A stretch of DNA of 64,000 bases from Streptomyces sp. TRM68416 (GCF_014596915.1 NZ_JACVWU010000006.1:1-64000); one strand, 5' to 3'; counted from the stretch's first letter, positions 16,815 to 26,286 are shown. The notes: a model not told the origin generated them from the letters alone. Numbers and translations: made by a program.

Positions 16815-18935
16815 TCAGTCGGCCGGGATCAGGGCGACCTCGGCGCTGCCCGAGAGGGGCGGCAGGCCGTCGGGGGGTGTGTCGGTGTAGGTGGCGTTGA
16901 AGACTGCCCTCAGATTGTCCGCGCCGGCGTGGCCGCCGTCCACGAAGGTCACGAACGATCCGGAGCAGCCGGTGCTGGAGGACAGCGGGTGGCCGTGGGT
17001 GTCGTGGCCGAGGATGAAGGAGACGGTGACCTTCGAGCAGTCGACCGGCTGGTCGTCGGTGACGGTGACCTCCCAGGTGACGGTGTCGCCCCAGTGGAAC
17101 GGCGTGCCGCCGTGCGGGGCCGGGTCGGTGGTGAGGGAGACGACCGGCGCCTTGTTGCCGACCACGACGGGAACGGACACGGAGGCCGAGCGGCCGGTGC
17201 TGTCGGTGACCTTCAGGGTGGCGTCGTAGACGCCGTTCTTGTCGAAGGTGTGCGTCGGGTTCGCCTTCCTGGAGTCGACGGTGCCGTCGGCGTCGAAGTC
17301 CCAGGCGTAGCGCAGGGCGTCGCCGTCGGCGTCCCGTGTGCCGGCGCTGGAGAACTGGACCGTCAGCGGGCTGGTGCCGTTGGTCACGTCAGCGGCGGCC
17401 TTGGGCTCCGGGGTGCGGTTGCCCCGGGTGAAGTCGATGCGGGAGAGCTGTGCCTCGGGCAGTTCGGCGAAGTATCCGGTGCCGTACTCCAGGACGTACA
17501 GCGCGCCGTCCGGGCCGAATTCGACGTCGATCGGGCCGTCCGTCGTGATCGAGGGGATGGCGTCCTCGATCTTCCGGATCTCGTTGTGCTTGCCGAGGGT
17601 GATGGCCTTCATCTGGTCGCGGGTCCACTCGTAGAAGAGCGGCTTGCCGTCGAAGTAGGCGGGCCAGCGGTTCTGGGCCTTGTTCCGCTTGTCGTAGTGG
17701 TAGGCGGGGCCGCCCATCGGGCCGATGCCGCCCGTGCCGAGTTCGGGGAACTCTTCGGAGAGCCCGTAGCCGTAGACGATCTCCGCGTCCTCGACCGGCG
17801 GCAGTACGCTCCGGCCGGTGTTGTGGCGCGAGTCGTTGACCGGCTTCGCGCAGTCGAACGGGCCGCTGGAGGTCTGGGTGGCGAAGTCGTAGTCCTGGTA
17901 CGGCTGGTCCTGGGTCACGCAGAACGGCCAGCCGTAGTTGGCGGGGCGGTCGATGACCATCCAGCGGCCCTGGCCGGCCGGGCCCCGGCCGGGGTTGGCG
18001 GTGCGGGCGTCCGGTGAGTAGTCGCCGACGTAGAGCTCGCCGGTCCTGTCGTCCACCCCGAAGCGGAACGGGTTGCGCAGGCCCATGGCGTAGATCTCGG
18101 GGCGGGTCTTCGGGGTGCCCCGGGTGAAGAGGTTGCCCTTGGGGATCGCGTAGCCGCCGTTCTGCTTGACCTTGATGCGCAGGACCTTGCCGCGCAGGTC
18201 GTTGGTGTTGCCCGCGGTGCGCCGGGCGTCATAGGCGGGGTTGCGGTCGGGGCGGTCGTCGATGGGTGTGTAGCCGTCGGAGGAGAACGGGTTGGAGTCG
18301 TCGCCGGTCGACAGGAACAGGTTGCCCTTGCGATCGAAGTCGATCTTTCCTCCGACGTGGCAGCAGATGCCGCGGTCGGCCGGCACGTCGAGGATCTTCT
18401 GCTCGGTGCCGTAGGCGAGCTTGTTGCCCACGAGCTTGAAACGCGACAGCCGGGTGACGCCCTTGTACTTGGCGAAGTCCGCGGGGGTGCCGAACTGCGG
18501 TGCGTCGCCTTCGTTGACGCCCGGGGTGGCCGGGTCGTCCACGGGGGTGTTCAGGCGGGGCGAGTAGTAGAGGTAGACCCAGCGGTTCTTGGCGAAGTCG
18601 GGGTCCACGGCGATGCCCTGGACGCCCTCTTCGTCGTGCTGGTAGAGCCCGGCGGGGCTCTTCTTCATGTCGGCGGCGAGGAAGTTGACGCCGCTCCTGG
18701 GATCGTGGATGCGGATCTCTCCGGTGCGCGCGGTGTGCAGCACGCGCCGGTCGGGCAGCACGGCGAGGGCCATGGGCTCGCCCGGGCGGTCGTTGAGGGT
18801 GACCTTCTGGAAGTCCGACGGGTCCGGGGGTGTGGAATCCGGTCGGGCGGCTTGCGCTGCGGAGAGGGGCAGGAGGCCGACGGCTCCGGCGAGCACAGCC
18901 GCTCCCACGAGGGTGACGATCCGTCTGTTGCGCAC
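16815..18935 (-). CDS. Secreted PQQ-type sugar dehydrogenase with a PKD domain
   Basis: 706 residues. A Sec signal (RIVTLVGAAVLAGAVGLLPL then SAAQAA) leads a six-bladed glucose/sorbosone dehydrogenase propeller: DEEGVQGIAVDPDF, CHVGGKIDFD, GLRNPFRFGVD and DGALYVLEYGTGYF. A PKD domain follows (about 520-600: SAGTRDADGDALRYAWDFDA, NPTHTFDKNG), then a further beta domain. It likely oxidises a sugar outside the cell, with the PKD region binding a surface or polymer. The TAT-exported isomerase-like gene upstream on the same strand may work with it. Confidence 0.85.
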   Translation of the reverse strand: MRNRRIVTLVGAAVLAGAVGLLPLSAAQAARPDSTPPDPSDFQKVTLNDRPGEPMALAVLPDRRVLHTARTGEIRIHDPRSGVNFLAADMKKSPAGLYQHDEEGVQGIAVDPDFAKNRWVYLYYSPRLNTPVDDPATPGVNEGDAPQFGTPADFAKYKGVTRLSRFKLVGNKLAYGTEQKILDVPADRGICCHVGGKIDFDRKGNLFLSTGDDSNPFSSDGYTPIDDRPDRNPAYDARRTAGNTNDLRGKVLRIKVKQNGGYAIPKGNLFTRGTPKTRPEIYAMGLRNPFRFGVDDRTGELYVGDYSPDARTANPGRGPAGQGRWMVIDRPANYGWPFCVTQDQPYQDYDFATQTSSGPFDCAKPVNDSRHNTGRSVLPPVEDAEIVYGYGLSEEFPELGTGGIGPMGGPAYHYDKRNKAQNRWPAYFDGKPLFYEWTRDQMKAITLGKHNEIRKIEDAIPSITTDGPIDVEFGPDGALYVLEYGTGYFAELPEAQLSRIDFTRGNRTPEPKAAADVTNGTSPLTVQFSSAGTRDADGDALRYAWDFDADGTVDSRKANPTHTFDKNGVYDATLKVTDSTGRSASVSVPVVVGNKAPVVSLTTDPAPHGGTPFHWGDTVTWEVTVTDDQPVDCSKVTVSFILGHDTHGHPLSSSTGCSGSFVTFVDGGHAGADNLRAVFNATYTDTPPDGLPPLSGSAEVALIPAD

Positions 18936-19115
18936 TCAGAACTCCTCTGGTCCGGTCGGCGGCACCAAGGACCCGGGGGCGTGGCCCGGGTGGCCGCTGC
19001 AGAGTGACATCGGGTGAAGGACCCGTGCGGTTAGGGGTGTTCGGGGCGGTTTGGGGCATGCTCGGTTGGCCTGCCCGCTTCAAGTCGGCGAGCCGGTAAC
19101 GCGGGTGACGTAGTG

Positions 19116-20282
19116 TCAGGCGTGGCGGGGGCGCAGCGCCGCCAGGTTCTTGTAGCCGATCCGGGCGAACTCCAGGGACTGGCCGGGGGCGGTCGTGCTC
19201 GGGGCGTTGTCCTGCTCGACCATCGGGTTGTGGTAGTTCTTCGCGCCCACCCGGGTGAAGAACTTCCGGTAGTCGATGTCGCCCGTGCCGAACGGCACCA
19301 TGTCGTAGCCCAGGCCGCTCTCGGGGTTGACCACGCCGTCCTTCGCGTGGAAGAGAGGGAAGCGCTTGGTGTTGCGTACGACGAGACCGGCCGGGTCGAA
19401 GACCCGTTCCCGCTGGGCGCCGTCGTGGGCGGTGTAGGTGTGGAACTTGTACTGGGCCACGTGGGCCCAGAAGACGTCCAGCTCCAGGTAGACGTTCCTG
19501 CGGTCCGTGACCCGCAGGAAGTACTCCAGCTTTCTGATGCCGGAACTTCGGGTCGGGCGGCCCTGGTCGTCGAGCGGACCGCCGTCGAGCAGGAAGTCGT
19601 AGGCGCTGTCGTGGTTGTGGGTGTAGAGCTTCACTCCCTCGCAGCGGGCGATGGCGCCCATGGTGTTCCACTTCTCCGCGGCGACGTCCCAATCGGCCCG
19701 GTAGGGGCTGTTGGTGGGATCGCCGCCGGTGCCCATGTGGTCCATGCCGAGGATGTTGGCTATCTCCAGGAAGCGCTTGAAGGTGTCCAGGTCTGCCCGA
19801 GTCAGCGGCCAGGAGGGCGGGATGAAGCCGTGGCTGCCCTGCGCCCGCAGCCCGTACTCGTCGAGCCAGGAGCGCATCAGCTTCGCGCCCTTGACGGTGC
19901 CGAGGTCCCCGCCGCCGGGCGCGTTGGCGTGCTGGCCGTAGCCGGCGAACTCCACCTGGCGGTAGCCGAAGCGTGCCAACTGCCGGAAGACCTCCCGGAA
20001 GCCGGAGGGGAGGTCAGAGGCGAGCGGGTCGCGGGCGATCGCATCGCGGACGGTGTAGAGGATGATGCCGCGCTTGTGCGGCGGCACCAGGGCTGAGCGG
20101 CCCCGGTCGGCGCCGGCGGCCTCCATGCCGTCCTGCGCCAGTGCGGGAGCGGCGCCGACCACCGGTGCGGCGATCGCCCCGGCCGTGACGGCCGTGCAAG
20201 TGCTGAGGAAGCGGCGGCGGTTGATGCCGAGCGTGCGGCGCAGGGCGTCGCCGGTGACGGCTTCGTCGTTGAACGCGGTCAC
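19116..20282 (-). CDS. TAT-exported sugar-isomerase-like TIM-barrel protein
   Basis: 388 residues. The N-terminus carries a twin-arginine signal (RRRFLSTCTAVTAGAIAAPV). The body is a xylose-isomerase-like TIM barrel: GFREVFRQLARFGYRQVEFA, LYTHNHDSAYDF, VYLELDVFWAH and FHAKDG, with His/Glu/Asp positions fit for a metal site. GTG at 20282 is chosen because it places RRRFL near residue 20. It is followed 180 bp later by the secreted sugar dehydrogenase. Exported epimerase/isomerase proteins of this type are common in Streptomyces; the substrate is unknown. Confidence 0.82.
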   Translation of the reverse strand: MTAFNDEAVTGDALRRTLGINRRRFLSTCTAVTAGAIAAPVVGAAPALAQDGMEAAGADRGRSALVPPHKRGIILYTVRDAIARDPLASDLPSGFREVFRQLARFGYRQVEFAGYGQHANAPGGGDLGTVKGAKLMRSWLDEYGLRAQGSHGFIPPSWPLTRADLDTFKRFLEIANILGMDHMGTGGDPTNSPYRADWDVAAEKWNTMGAIARCEGVKLYTHNHDSAYDFLLDGGPLDDQGRPTRSSGIRKLEYFLRVTDRRNVYLELDVFWAHVAQYKFHTYTAHDGAQRERVFDPAGLVVRNTKRFPLFHAKDGVVNPESGLGYDMVPFGTGDIDYRKFFTRVGAKNYHNPMVEQDNAPSTTAPGQSLEFARIGYKNLAALRPRHA

Positions 20283-20935
20283 GGTGTGTCTCGCTTTCTG
20301 TTGTCGCGGTGCTGCGGGTGCCTGCCGGTGGCCGCCTCGACGGAGGACAGCCCGCCGCAGCAAGGACTTCACATCGGTGGCCGCTGTGCGGCCGGACACT
20401 GCTCGGGGGCGAAACCAGGACGGGCGGACCTTGGTCGTCGTTCGCGGGGAGGTGGTCGCTTCGTTGGGGACGGCATCGTTGGAGACGGCTTCGGCCGCGG
20501 CCCGGGGGGCCGCTGTGCGGTGGGCGTCGTTACGGCATGCGAGTGGGCGGCGAAGAGAAGTGCGGGGCGCCAGCGGGCTGTTGGCCCTGTGCTGGGCGCG
20601 GCTGTCCTTCGTGGGGCGGTCGAGCGGGCGGTGAGCCCGTACGGCCGGAATGCGCTGTCAGTCTCAAAACCACTGTGTGGCGCCTGTATACGAAGGGGAC
20701 CGTAGCCCGGTTCGTCCCCGGTGGATAGCCCTCGCGCAAGGAATCGGGCGAACTTTTTCCCGGACCAGGACAAAGGCGAGGGCCGTCTGGCCTCCGAGCG
20801 CGCCGCCGACCACACCACGGCCACCGTGCTCGCCGCGTTCACGCCTCCCGGCAGACCCGTGCCCGATACGGGCAGCGGTTCGTGACGGCTGCGGCACGGG
20901 CATCTGACACCGCGCTCAGCAGCGAGTCGGCCCGG
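20283..20935. other. Intergenic region upstream of the isomerase gene
   Basis: About 650 bp between the beta-lactamase-fold gene (ends at 20936) and the isomerase start. It should hold the isomerase promoter. A plus-strand frame from GTG at about 20721 to 20884 could encode a 53-residue peptide, but it has no motif. ggggac...gtcccc at 20697-20719 can pair. No other structure was convincing. Confidence 0.35.
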
Positions 20936-22105
20936 TCACTTCCCCTCTGCGCGGACGCGTTGCGCGACGCCCGTGGTCAGCTCCTGCGCATGGTCCTCAA
21001 GGTTCCACTTGCCGTCGCGGAAGGCGTGGTTGCTGATCCAGAAGACGAGGACGCCGTCGCGCAGGGACCGGGCGAGAAGCCCCAGTGACCAGTCGTTTCC
21101 GCCGTCGTGCCAGGCGAGAGGGCCGTCGGGAGTGTCGTGGATGCTCCAGCCGTACCCGTAGGAGTTCTCCGATCCCGGCTCCGGTACGCGGGGTTCGAAG
21201 AGCTTCTCCCTGGCCCGTGCCGGGAGGATCTCGTCGCCCAGGAGCGCGCGGTGCCAGCGGAACATGTCCTGCGCGGTGGAGAGCATGCCGCCGTTGCCGC
21301 GCAGGTTCCAGTACGGCCCGTCGTCGGCCCAGGGGTGGTCGAAGGGCCTGCCCCGGCCGCGCCCCTTGCTGTCGTACTCCACGGCGACGAGGTGCCGCGG
21401 CCAGCGGGGCAGGACGTATCCGGTGTGTTCCATTCCGGCCGGGGTGAACAGGTGCCGGTTCAGGAACCCTTCGTACGTCTCCCCCGACGCCTTCTCCACG
21501 ATCGCGGCGAGCAGGCTGTAGCCGGTGTTGGAGTAGAGGTACTTCTTGCCCGGTGCGGACCGCAGTGTCGATGACATGGCCCGGCGCACCAACTCCGCCC
21601 GCGATACCGGGTCGTAGTCGTCGCCGAGGCCTTCGACCAGGCCGGACGTGTGGGTGAGCAGGTGCTCGACGGTGATGCCGCGCTTGTCCTCGGGCAGGGG
21701 CCGCCCGTCTGCGAGGAAACGGCTGATCGGATCGCTCACCCGGAGCCGGCCCATCACTTCCAGCTTCACGATCGCGGCCGCGGTGAACTGCTTCGTCATC
21801 GACATGACGTCGTACACGGTCCGGCAGCTCGCGGGGGTGCGGGCGGCGCGGTCCGCCGCTCCGAATCCGCCGCAGTGGACGAGGTGGTCGCCGCGCGCGG
21901 CGACCACGGTGCCGCTGGGACCGGGGGGCAGGGTGCGGCGGAGGAAGTCGGCGACCGACTCTCCGTCGCGGTTCTGGGGTTTCGGCGAGCGCGCCGTCGG
22001 CCCCCCGGCACCGGATCCTTCGGTGCATCCGCCGAGCAGCAGCACCACACCGAGGGCGCCGGCGACGGCCGTACGGCGGCGGTGACGAGACACAGGGGTA
22101 CCCAC
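20936..22105 (-). CDS. Beta-lactamase-fold serine hydrolase, lipoprotein
   Basis: 389 residues. A lipoprotein signal (AVAGALGVVLLLGGC) leads a class C/DD-peptidase fold: the SxxK motif is MSMTK in VYDVMSMTKQFTAAA, the Tyr motif is YSNTGYSLL and the third box is HDGGNDWS. GTG at 22105 has ggagg just upstream. It is probably an esterase or D-amino-acid peptidase acting at the cell surface; a real beta-lactamase activity is not shown. A long hairpin overlaps its ribosome-binding site. Confidence 0.82.
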   Translation of the reverse strand: MGTPVSRHRRRTAVAGALGVVLLLGGCTEGSGAGGPTARSPKPQNRDGESVADFLRRTLPPGPSGTVVAARGDHLVHCGGFGAADRAARTPASCRTVYDVMSMTKQFTAAAIVKLEVMGRLRVSDPISRFLADGRPLPEDKRGITVEHLLTHTSGLVEGLGDDYDPVSRAELVRRAMSSTLRSAPGKKYLYSNTGYSLLAAIVEKASGETYEGFLNRHLFTPAGMEHTGYVLPRWPRHLVAVEYDSKGRGRGRPFDHPWADDGPYWNLRGNGGMLSTAQDMFRWHRALLGDEILPARAREKLFEPRVPEPGSENSYGYGWSIHDTPDGPLAWHDGGNDWSLGLLARSLRDGVLVFWISNHAFRDGKWNLEDHAQELTTGVAQRVRAEGK

Positions 22106-22113
22106 ATGACCTC

Positions 22114-22140
22114 CAACGTCGGGAATCCGTCCCGACGTTG
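22114..22140. promoter_or_regulatory. 11-bp inverted repeat at the leader of the hydrolase gene
   Basis: caacgtcggga (22114-22124) and tcccgacgttg (22130-22140) form a perfect 11-bp inverted repeat around atccg. It begins 9 bp upstream of the GTG at 22105, and its first base overlaps the ribosome-binding site (22110-22114). It could be an operator for the divergent XRE-like protein, or an RNA hairpin that limits translation. Confidence 0.65.
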
Positions 22141-22227
22141 ACCGCCACGCTTGCCCTACCTCAAGCCGATATGGTGTTCGAGCTTGTGCGAGCCCGTGTA
22201 CGTCCAGGTCAACCAGGGGGAACCACG

Positions 22228-22686
22228 ATGACCACCACCGCACCTCCCACACCGCCGGACACCGACGCGGTCGCCTTCGTGGCGGCGCTGCGACGCCTCA
22301 AGGCGTGGTCGGGCCTCAGCTACCGCCAGTTGGAGCGCCGGGCGACACAGGCGGGCCATTCCCTGCCCTACTCCACGGCGGCGACCATGCTCGGCCGGGA
22401 CCGGCTGCCCCGCCAGGAGTTGGTCGCCGCGTTCGTGGCAGCCTGCGGGCTCCGGGCGGACCAGGCGCAGGCGTGGCTGGACGCACGCGTGACCATTGCG
22501 TGCGGCGGGCCCGCCGAGGCCACGCCCACGGCGCGGAACAGGTCGTTCGGGCGGCCCGGCCGGGCGCTCGCCGGGGCCGTGGCGCTCGTCGGCGTGCTCC
22601 TTGCCGGGGCGTCGGCGGCCGGCGCCTTCACCGACGACGTGGAGGTCGAACGGACGCGGACCTCGCTTCACCTGCCCCGCTCCTGA
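22228..22686 (+). CDS. XRE-like DNA-binding protein with a C-terminal membrane anchor
   Basis: 152 residues. An N-terminal helix-turn-helix-like domain (ALRRLKAWSGLSYRQLERRA, STAATMLGRDRLPRQELVAA) is typical of a Streptomyces family of short regulators. A linker then leads to one membrane segment near residues 110-130 (LAGAVALVGVLLAGASAAGA). aggggg precedes the ATG. It is divergent from the beta-lactamase-fold gene. Whether it regulates that gene is not shown. Confidence 0.7.
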   Translation: MTTTAPPTPPDTDAVAFVAALRRLKAWSGLSYRQLERRATQAGHSLPYSTAATMLGRDRLPRQELVAAFVAACGLRADQAQAWLDARVTIACGGPAEATPTARNRSFGRPGRALAGAVALVGVLLAGASAAGAFTDDVEVERTRTSLHLPRS

Positions 22687-22744
22687 CCGGCGCCGGCCGA
22701 CGAACGGGGGGGGAGCTACGGGCGGGGTGGGGCGAGGGTGCAAC

Positions 22745-22980
22745 GGCGGGTTGGCGGTGGGGCGTTGCCCGGTGGCCTGGTTGATGACGCCGTCGCGGAG
22801 TCTGACGTTGCGGTTCCGGGAGGCCCGGCCGAGCACCTGGAAGGCCCGTTCGGCGGTGCAGCGCTGCCGGCCCATGGTGATGTCCAGGGCCTTGTCGATG
22901 AGGGTGCGGGAAGCCGAGGGCGGTCTGGAGGTCCGTCCTCGCTGAACCGGGCGTGACGGGAGATCTTCCGGGCGATGTCC
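22745..22980 (-). pseudogene. Remnant of an ANTAR-domain protein
   Basis: LIDKALDITMGRQRCTAERA then FQVLGRASRNRNVRLRD on the minus strand match the three-helix RNA-binding ANTAR domain (A/LxxRxxIDqAKGxLM...CtxdeAFxxLrxxSqxxnxkLrd). The segment before it (DLQTAL) is in another frame, so a frameshift separates it. No start or full-length protein can be assembled. Confidence 0.55.
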
Positions 22981-23227
22981 CGCTCGCCCGCGCCGCGTTG
23001 ATCGGGAGGCGGTGGAGGGGGCACGGGCCGGTCTTCGGGGTGCGGCCGGGTGGCTGGTGGAGGGCAGGTAGCCGCGCGTGGGCGGGTGATGCACTGCGCG
23101 CCCGGCCGTCGTCGGGGCCGTGATTGCCCGGCACGGTCTTCACGCTCTGCCCTTTGTCGGCTACCGTCCGGGATGAGCGTGGTCAGGCAGCGGCCCGTCC
23201 CGGACTGCACGCTGCCTGGAGCCGATC

Positions 23228-23566
23228 ATGTTCTTTCCCTTGCCGACCTACCGGGTGGCCGGGATGCGGGTCATTGAGGTGCACGAAGCCCTCGACCTCG
23301 CCAGTTCCCCGCGTGTGCTGGGCGAGTTGGAGCGCCTGGTGCGGACCGGCGGCGACGCGGGCGTGGTGGTTGACCTGCACACTGCCTGTCTGACGTCCAC
23401 CGGCGTCGAGGCCCTGGAACACCTCGCGGAGGTAGCGGCCCGCCGTCGGCGCAGGCTGCGCATCGCGGCCCGTCGCCCGCTGACCCGCCGGGTGCTGTCG
23501 ATCACCGGCGCCGACCAGGTCCTGGCGGTCCACCCCGATCTGGCCGGCGCACTGGGCCGGTCCTGA
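23228..23566 (+). CDS. STAS-domain protein (anti-sigma-factor antagonist type)
   Basis: 112 residues consisting of one STAS domain: RVIEVHEALDLASSPRVLGE, then GVVVDLHTACLTSTGVEALE with the usual phosphorylatable Ser/Thr region. ggag lies six bases before the ATG. Such proteins bind anti-sigma kinases and release a sigma factor when dephosphorylated. No anti-sigma or sigma gene is adjacent, so its partner is elsewhere. It could also be an orphan STAS protein. Confidence 0.75.
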   Translation: MFFPLPTYRVAGMRVIEVHEALDLASSPRVLGELERLVRTGGDAGVVVDLHTACLTSTGVEALEHLAEVAARRRRRLRIAARRPLTRRVLSITGADQVLAVHPDLAGALGRS

Positions 23567-23937
23567 ACCCGCAGCACCTCCCGGCCGACCGCCCAGGGCG
23601 GAACTCCCGCCCGTCCCGGGCGTCGGGCCGGGCCCGAGAAGGGCGGTGGGAACGGGGAGCCTCGCCGCCCGCCCCCGCCCGGGGCCGCTGCCACGCCGAC
23701 GGCGGTGGCCCCGGGTGGGTCTTCCCGGCGCTCGGCAGGCGGCTGGTGCGAAGCCCCGGAGCGCTCAGCCCTCGTTCGTGCAGAGGCCGGATGCCGCCGA
23801 AGCCGCTCCGAGTGCGGTCGGGGCCGCGCTGAAGCCCGTAACGGCACCGGAAGCAGAGCCTGGCGAGGGTGGAGCCTGGTGCCCGGCGCGAGTGCGGCCC
23901 TCTCCCGAGGGCCGCGGCGCGCCGGTTCGCGGGGCGT
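23567..23937. other. Intergenic region between STAS and M28 genes
   Basis: About 370 bp between converging genes. No gene or strong hairpin was found. The frames are shadows. Confidence 0.4.
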
Positions 23938-25491
23938 CTACTCGGTCACGTACTCGTGGCCGTCGTGCAGGCCGCCGCCGCTGCCGGAGTCCCCGTCGGT
24001 GGGGATGGATTCCACCGGCCTGGTGAGCGGTGCGAGGTCGTAGGAGTAGTGGCCGACCGCATCCGCGATGACGTCGATGTTGATGTCGAACGCCCGCATG
24101 TTGATGTTGTTGATGTCGTCGCCGGGGCCGTGGTAGTTCACGTCGTACGCCACACCCGCCTGGCCGCCGAACTTCGCGGCCTGCGCCTGCGTCTTGATGC
24201 CCTCCGCGCCGGTGAAGGTGCCGCCGGAGGGGATGCCGACCTCGATGAACGGGCCGTAGTCGGAGCGGCCGGTGAAGTCGGTGCCCTCGTGCGGGATGCC
24301 CTTGGAGTCGAGGAAGTCGTTGATGCCCTTCTCCAGTTGGGCCGAGCCCTCGGGGCCAGGACCGGCGCCGACGCCGTCCGAGTCGTCGCCGTCGTAGACG
24401 AAGTAGGCGGCGTTCGGCGAGGCGATCATGTCGAAGTTCAAGTAGAGCTTGATCCGCTTCTTCTGTTCCTCGGTCAGCGAGGCCACGTACGCCTCCGAGC
24501 CGACCAGTCCGAACTCCTCGGCCGACCACCAGGCGAACTTCACCTTGTTCTTGACCTTGCCCTGGTGCTTGGCCAGCTTCTGGGCGACCTGGAGGATGCC
24601 GGCCGAGCCGGAGCCGTTGTCGTTGATGCCCGGGCCGTCGGCGACCGAGTCGAGGTGCGCTCCGAGGAAGACGGTGTTGGCCGCATTGCCGCCGCGGGTC
24701 TCCGCGACGACATTGAAGGTCTTGCGGTCCTCGCGCAGTTCGCGGATGTCGAGGGTGACCTTCAGCGGTCCCTGGGCCGCCTCGGCAGCCAGCGCCTCGC
24801 CGTCCGCCTGGGTGATCCCGCCGGTGGGGATCCGGCCCAGGGTCGCGTCGCCGATGGTGCCGTTGAGCGTGCCCTCGGTGTTGTTGTAGATCACGGCGCC
24901 GACCGCGCCCGCCTCGGCGGCGTTGGCCTGCTTGGCGGCGAAGGTGCAGCCACCGCGCTTGATCAGGGCGATCTTCCCGGTGAAGGCGCCGGCGGCGAAG
25001 TCGGCGGGCTCGCAGCCGTGGGTGCCGTCGGCGTCCACCGGAGCGACGGCCACGTCCGCGGTGACGCCGCTCTCGGGGCCGCTGGCGGTGTACGTCATCA
25101 GCTGGATGGGCACGTCGCGGGGCGTGGGCGAGACCACGGTGAGGGTCTCGGCGATCTCGTCGGTGTAGACGAAGTCGAACTCGTGACGGGAGACCTTGTA
25201 GCCCGCGGCCTTGAGCACCACCTCCACGTAGGCAGCGGACAGCGCGTGGCCCTTCGAACCGGCCACTCGGGTGTTGCCGTTGCGGTCGGCTATCGCCTGA
25301 AAGACCTTCAGATGGCGCCTGGCGTCTTTGGCCGTGGACTTCTTGACGAGTTCCCTCGCCAGGGCATCGCCCCGGTGGGCCGAGCTCGGGTTGCCGGAAC
25401 CCGCGGTGGCGGGGCCGGCGACGAGCAGGGGGGTGACAAGTGCGGCGGCAGCCAGGGTGGCGGTCACCGTCGCTCTTCGACGTGCGGACAT
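23938..25491 (-). CDS. Secreted M28 aminopeptidase with a PA domain
   Basis: 517 residues. A Sec signal (TATLAAAALVTPLLVAGPAT) is followed by a short propeptide, an inserted PA domain (about 130-240: GKIALIKRGGCTFAAKQANA) and the M28 zinc domain. Metal ligands are visible in LGAHLDSV (His), INDNGSG (Asp), WSAEEFG (Glu-Glu), NFDMI (Asp) and DVNYHGPGDD (His). This matches the Streptomyces aminopeptidase family. It would release N-terminal amino acids from peptides outside the cell. Convergent with the STAS gene. Confidence 0.88.
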   Translation of the reverse strand: MSARRRATVTATLAAAALVTPLLVAGPATAGSGNPSSAHRGDALARELVKKSTAKDARRHLKVFQAIADRNGNTRVAGSKGHALSAAYVEVVLKAAGYKVSRHEFDFVYTDEIAETLTVVSPTPRDVPIQLMTYTASGPESGVTADVAVAPVDADGTHGCEPADFAAGAFTGKIALIKRGGCTFAAKQANAAEAGAVGAVIYNNTEGTLNGTIGDATLGRIPTGGITQADGEALAAEAAQGPLKVTLDIRELREDRKTFNVVAETRGGNAANTVFLGAHLDSVADGPGINDNGSGSAGILQVAQKLAKHQGKVKNKVKFAWWSAEEFGLVGSEAYVASLTEEQKKRIKLYLNFDMIASPNAAYFVYDGDDSDGVGAGPGPEGSAQLEKGINDFLDSKGIPHEGTDFTGRSDYGPFIEVGIPSGGTFTGAEGIKTQAQAAKFGGQAGVAYDVNYHGPGDDINNINMRAFDINIDVIADAVGHYSYDLAPLTRPVESIPTDGDSGSGGGLHDGHEYVTE

Positions 25492-25681
25492 AGCGGTCCT
25501 CTCACAGCAGGTCAAAAGACTGATCGGCAGTTCGGGAGAACACGGTCGAGGAACGTTAACCCTGTGACTGCCCGCTGCCAAGGAACAGTTCGACTTCGGT
25601 GGCAACTGGTGTGCCGCACGGATGCGGAACACGACACCCGGTCGGGCCGTGCCGCAGAGCCCCCGCACACACGACCTTGAC

Positions 25682-25697
25682 CTCAACTTAACTTGAG
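25682..25697. promoter_or_regulatory. Inverted repeat upstream of the MarR gene
   Basis: ctcaa-cttaac-ttgag is a 5-bp inverted repeat with a 6-bp spacer, ending 51 bp before the MarR start and 190 bp before the M28 start. The size and AT-rich centre suit MarR-type binding. Weak evidence. Confidence 0.4.
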
Positions 25698-25748
25698 ATT
25701 CTACGGTCGCCATGTTCCGTTGATCGGGCGAGGAAGGGGCACGCGAGC

Positions 25749-26207
25749 ATGACGCTCAGGGAGTACACGCAGAAGGAGTTGGCGGCGCAGCCCGTCGGCG
25801 CGTGGACCGGCATGGCGTACCGACTGGTGGTCGGAGCCATTCGCGAGGAGTTGGCGGCGGAGGGCCTCACGCAGCCGCACTGGTGGACGCTCAACCATGT
25901 GACCCGGGAGCCGGGCACGTGGACGCGGGCGGCGTTGATCGAGCGGCTGAGGCAGTGGGACGACCTCGGGACCGACTTCCACGGCGTCTTCGACGACCTG
26001 GTCGGCCGTGGCTGGCTGACGGAGGACGCAGGGCTCATGACGTTGACCGAGGCGGGAGCGGACGGCTGCGTTCGGATCAGGGAGCGCACCTCGCGCGTAC
26101 ATCGACAGGTGCACGAAGGCATCGACACGGCCGACTTCGCGACCACGATCGACGTCCTGCGCCGCATGGTCGCCAACATGGGCGGCGACGGCAACCTGCC
26201 CGGCTGA
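25749..26207 (+). CDS. MarR-type winged-helix regulator
   Basis: 152 residues. A winged-helix centre is visible: EGLTQPHWWTLNHVTREPGT then TRAALIERL, GVFDDLVGRGWLTEDAG and LMTLTEAG, followed by a helical C-terminus. The pattern is that of MarR-like dimers. The target could be itself, the divergent M28 gene or the downstream oxidoreductases. The ligand is unknown. Confidence 0.7.
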   Translation: MTLREYTQKELAAQPVGAWTGMAYRLVVGAIREELAAEGLTQPHWWTLNHVTREPGTWTRAALIERLRQWDDLGTDFHGVFDDLVGRGWLTEDAGLMTLTEAGADGCVRIRERTSRVHRQVHEGIDTADFATTIDVLRRMVANMGGDGNLPG

Positions 26208-26286
26208 CGGGCCCGCACTCCCCCTCGCCCGCCTGCCCGACCGGCGTCTCTTGCCTCCCCGGCCCCGGCACCGTACGCTCACCATC

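Noticed and set aside
20697..20725. A tRNA-like T-arm (ggttcgtccc) upstream of the isomerase gene
   Set aside because: The T-loop is altered, and there is no anticodon arm, D-arm or acceptor stem at the right distance.
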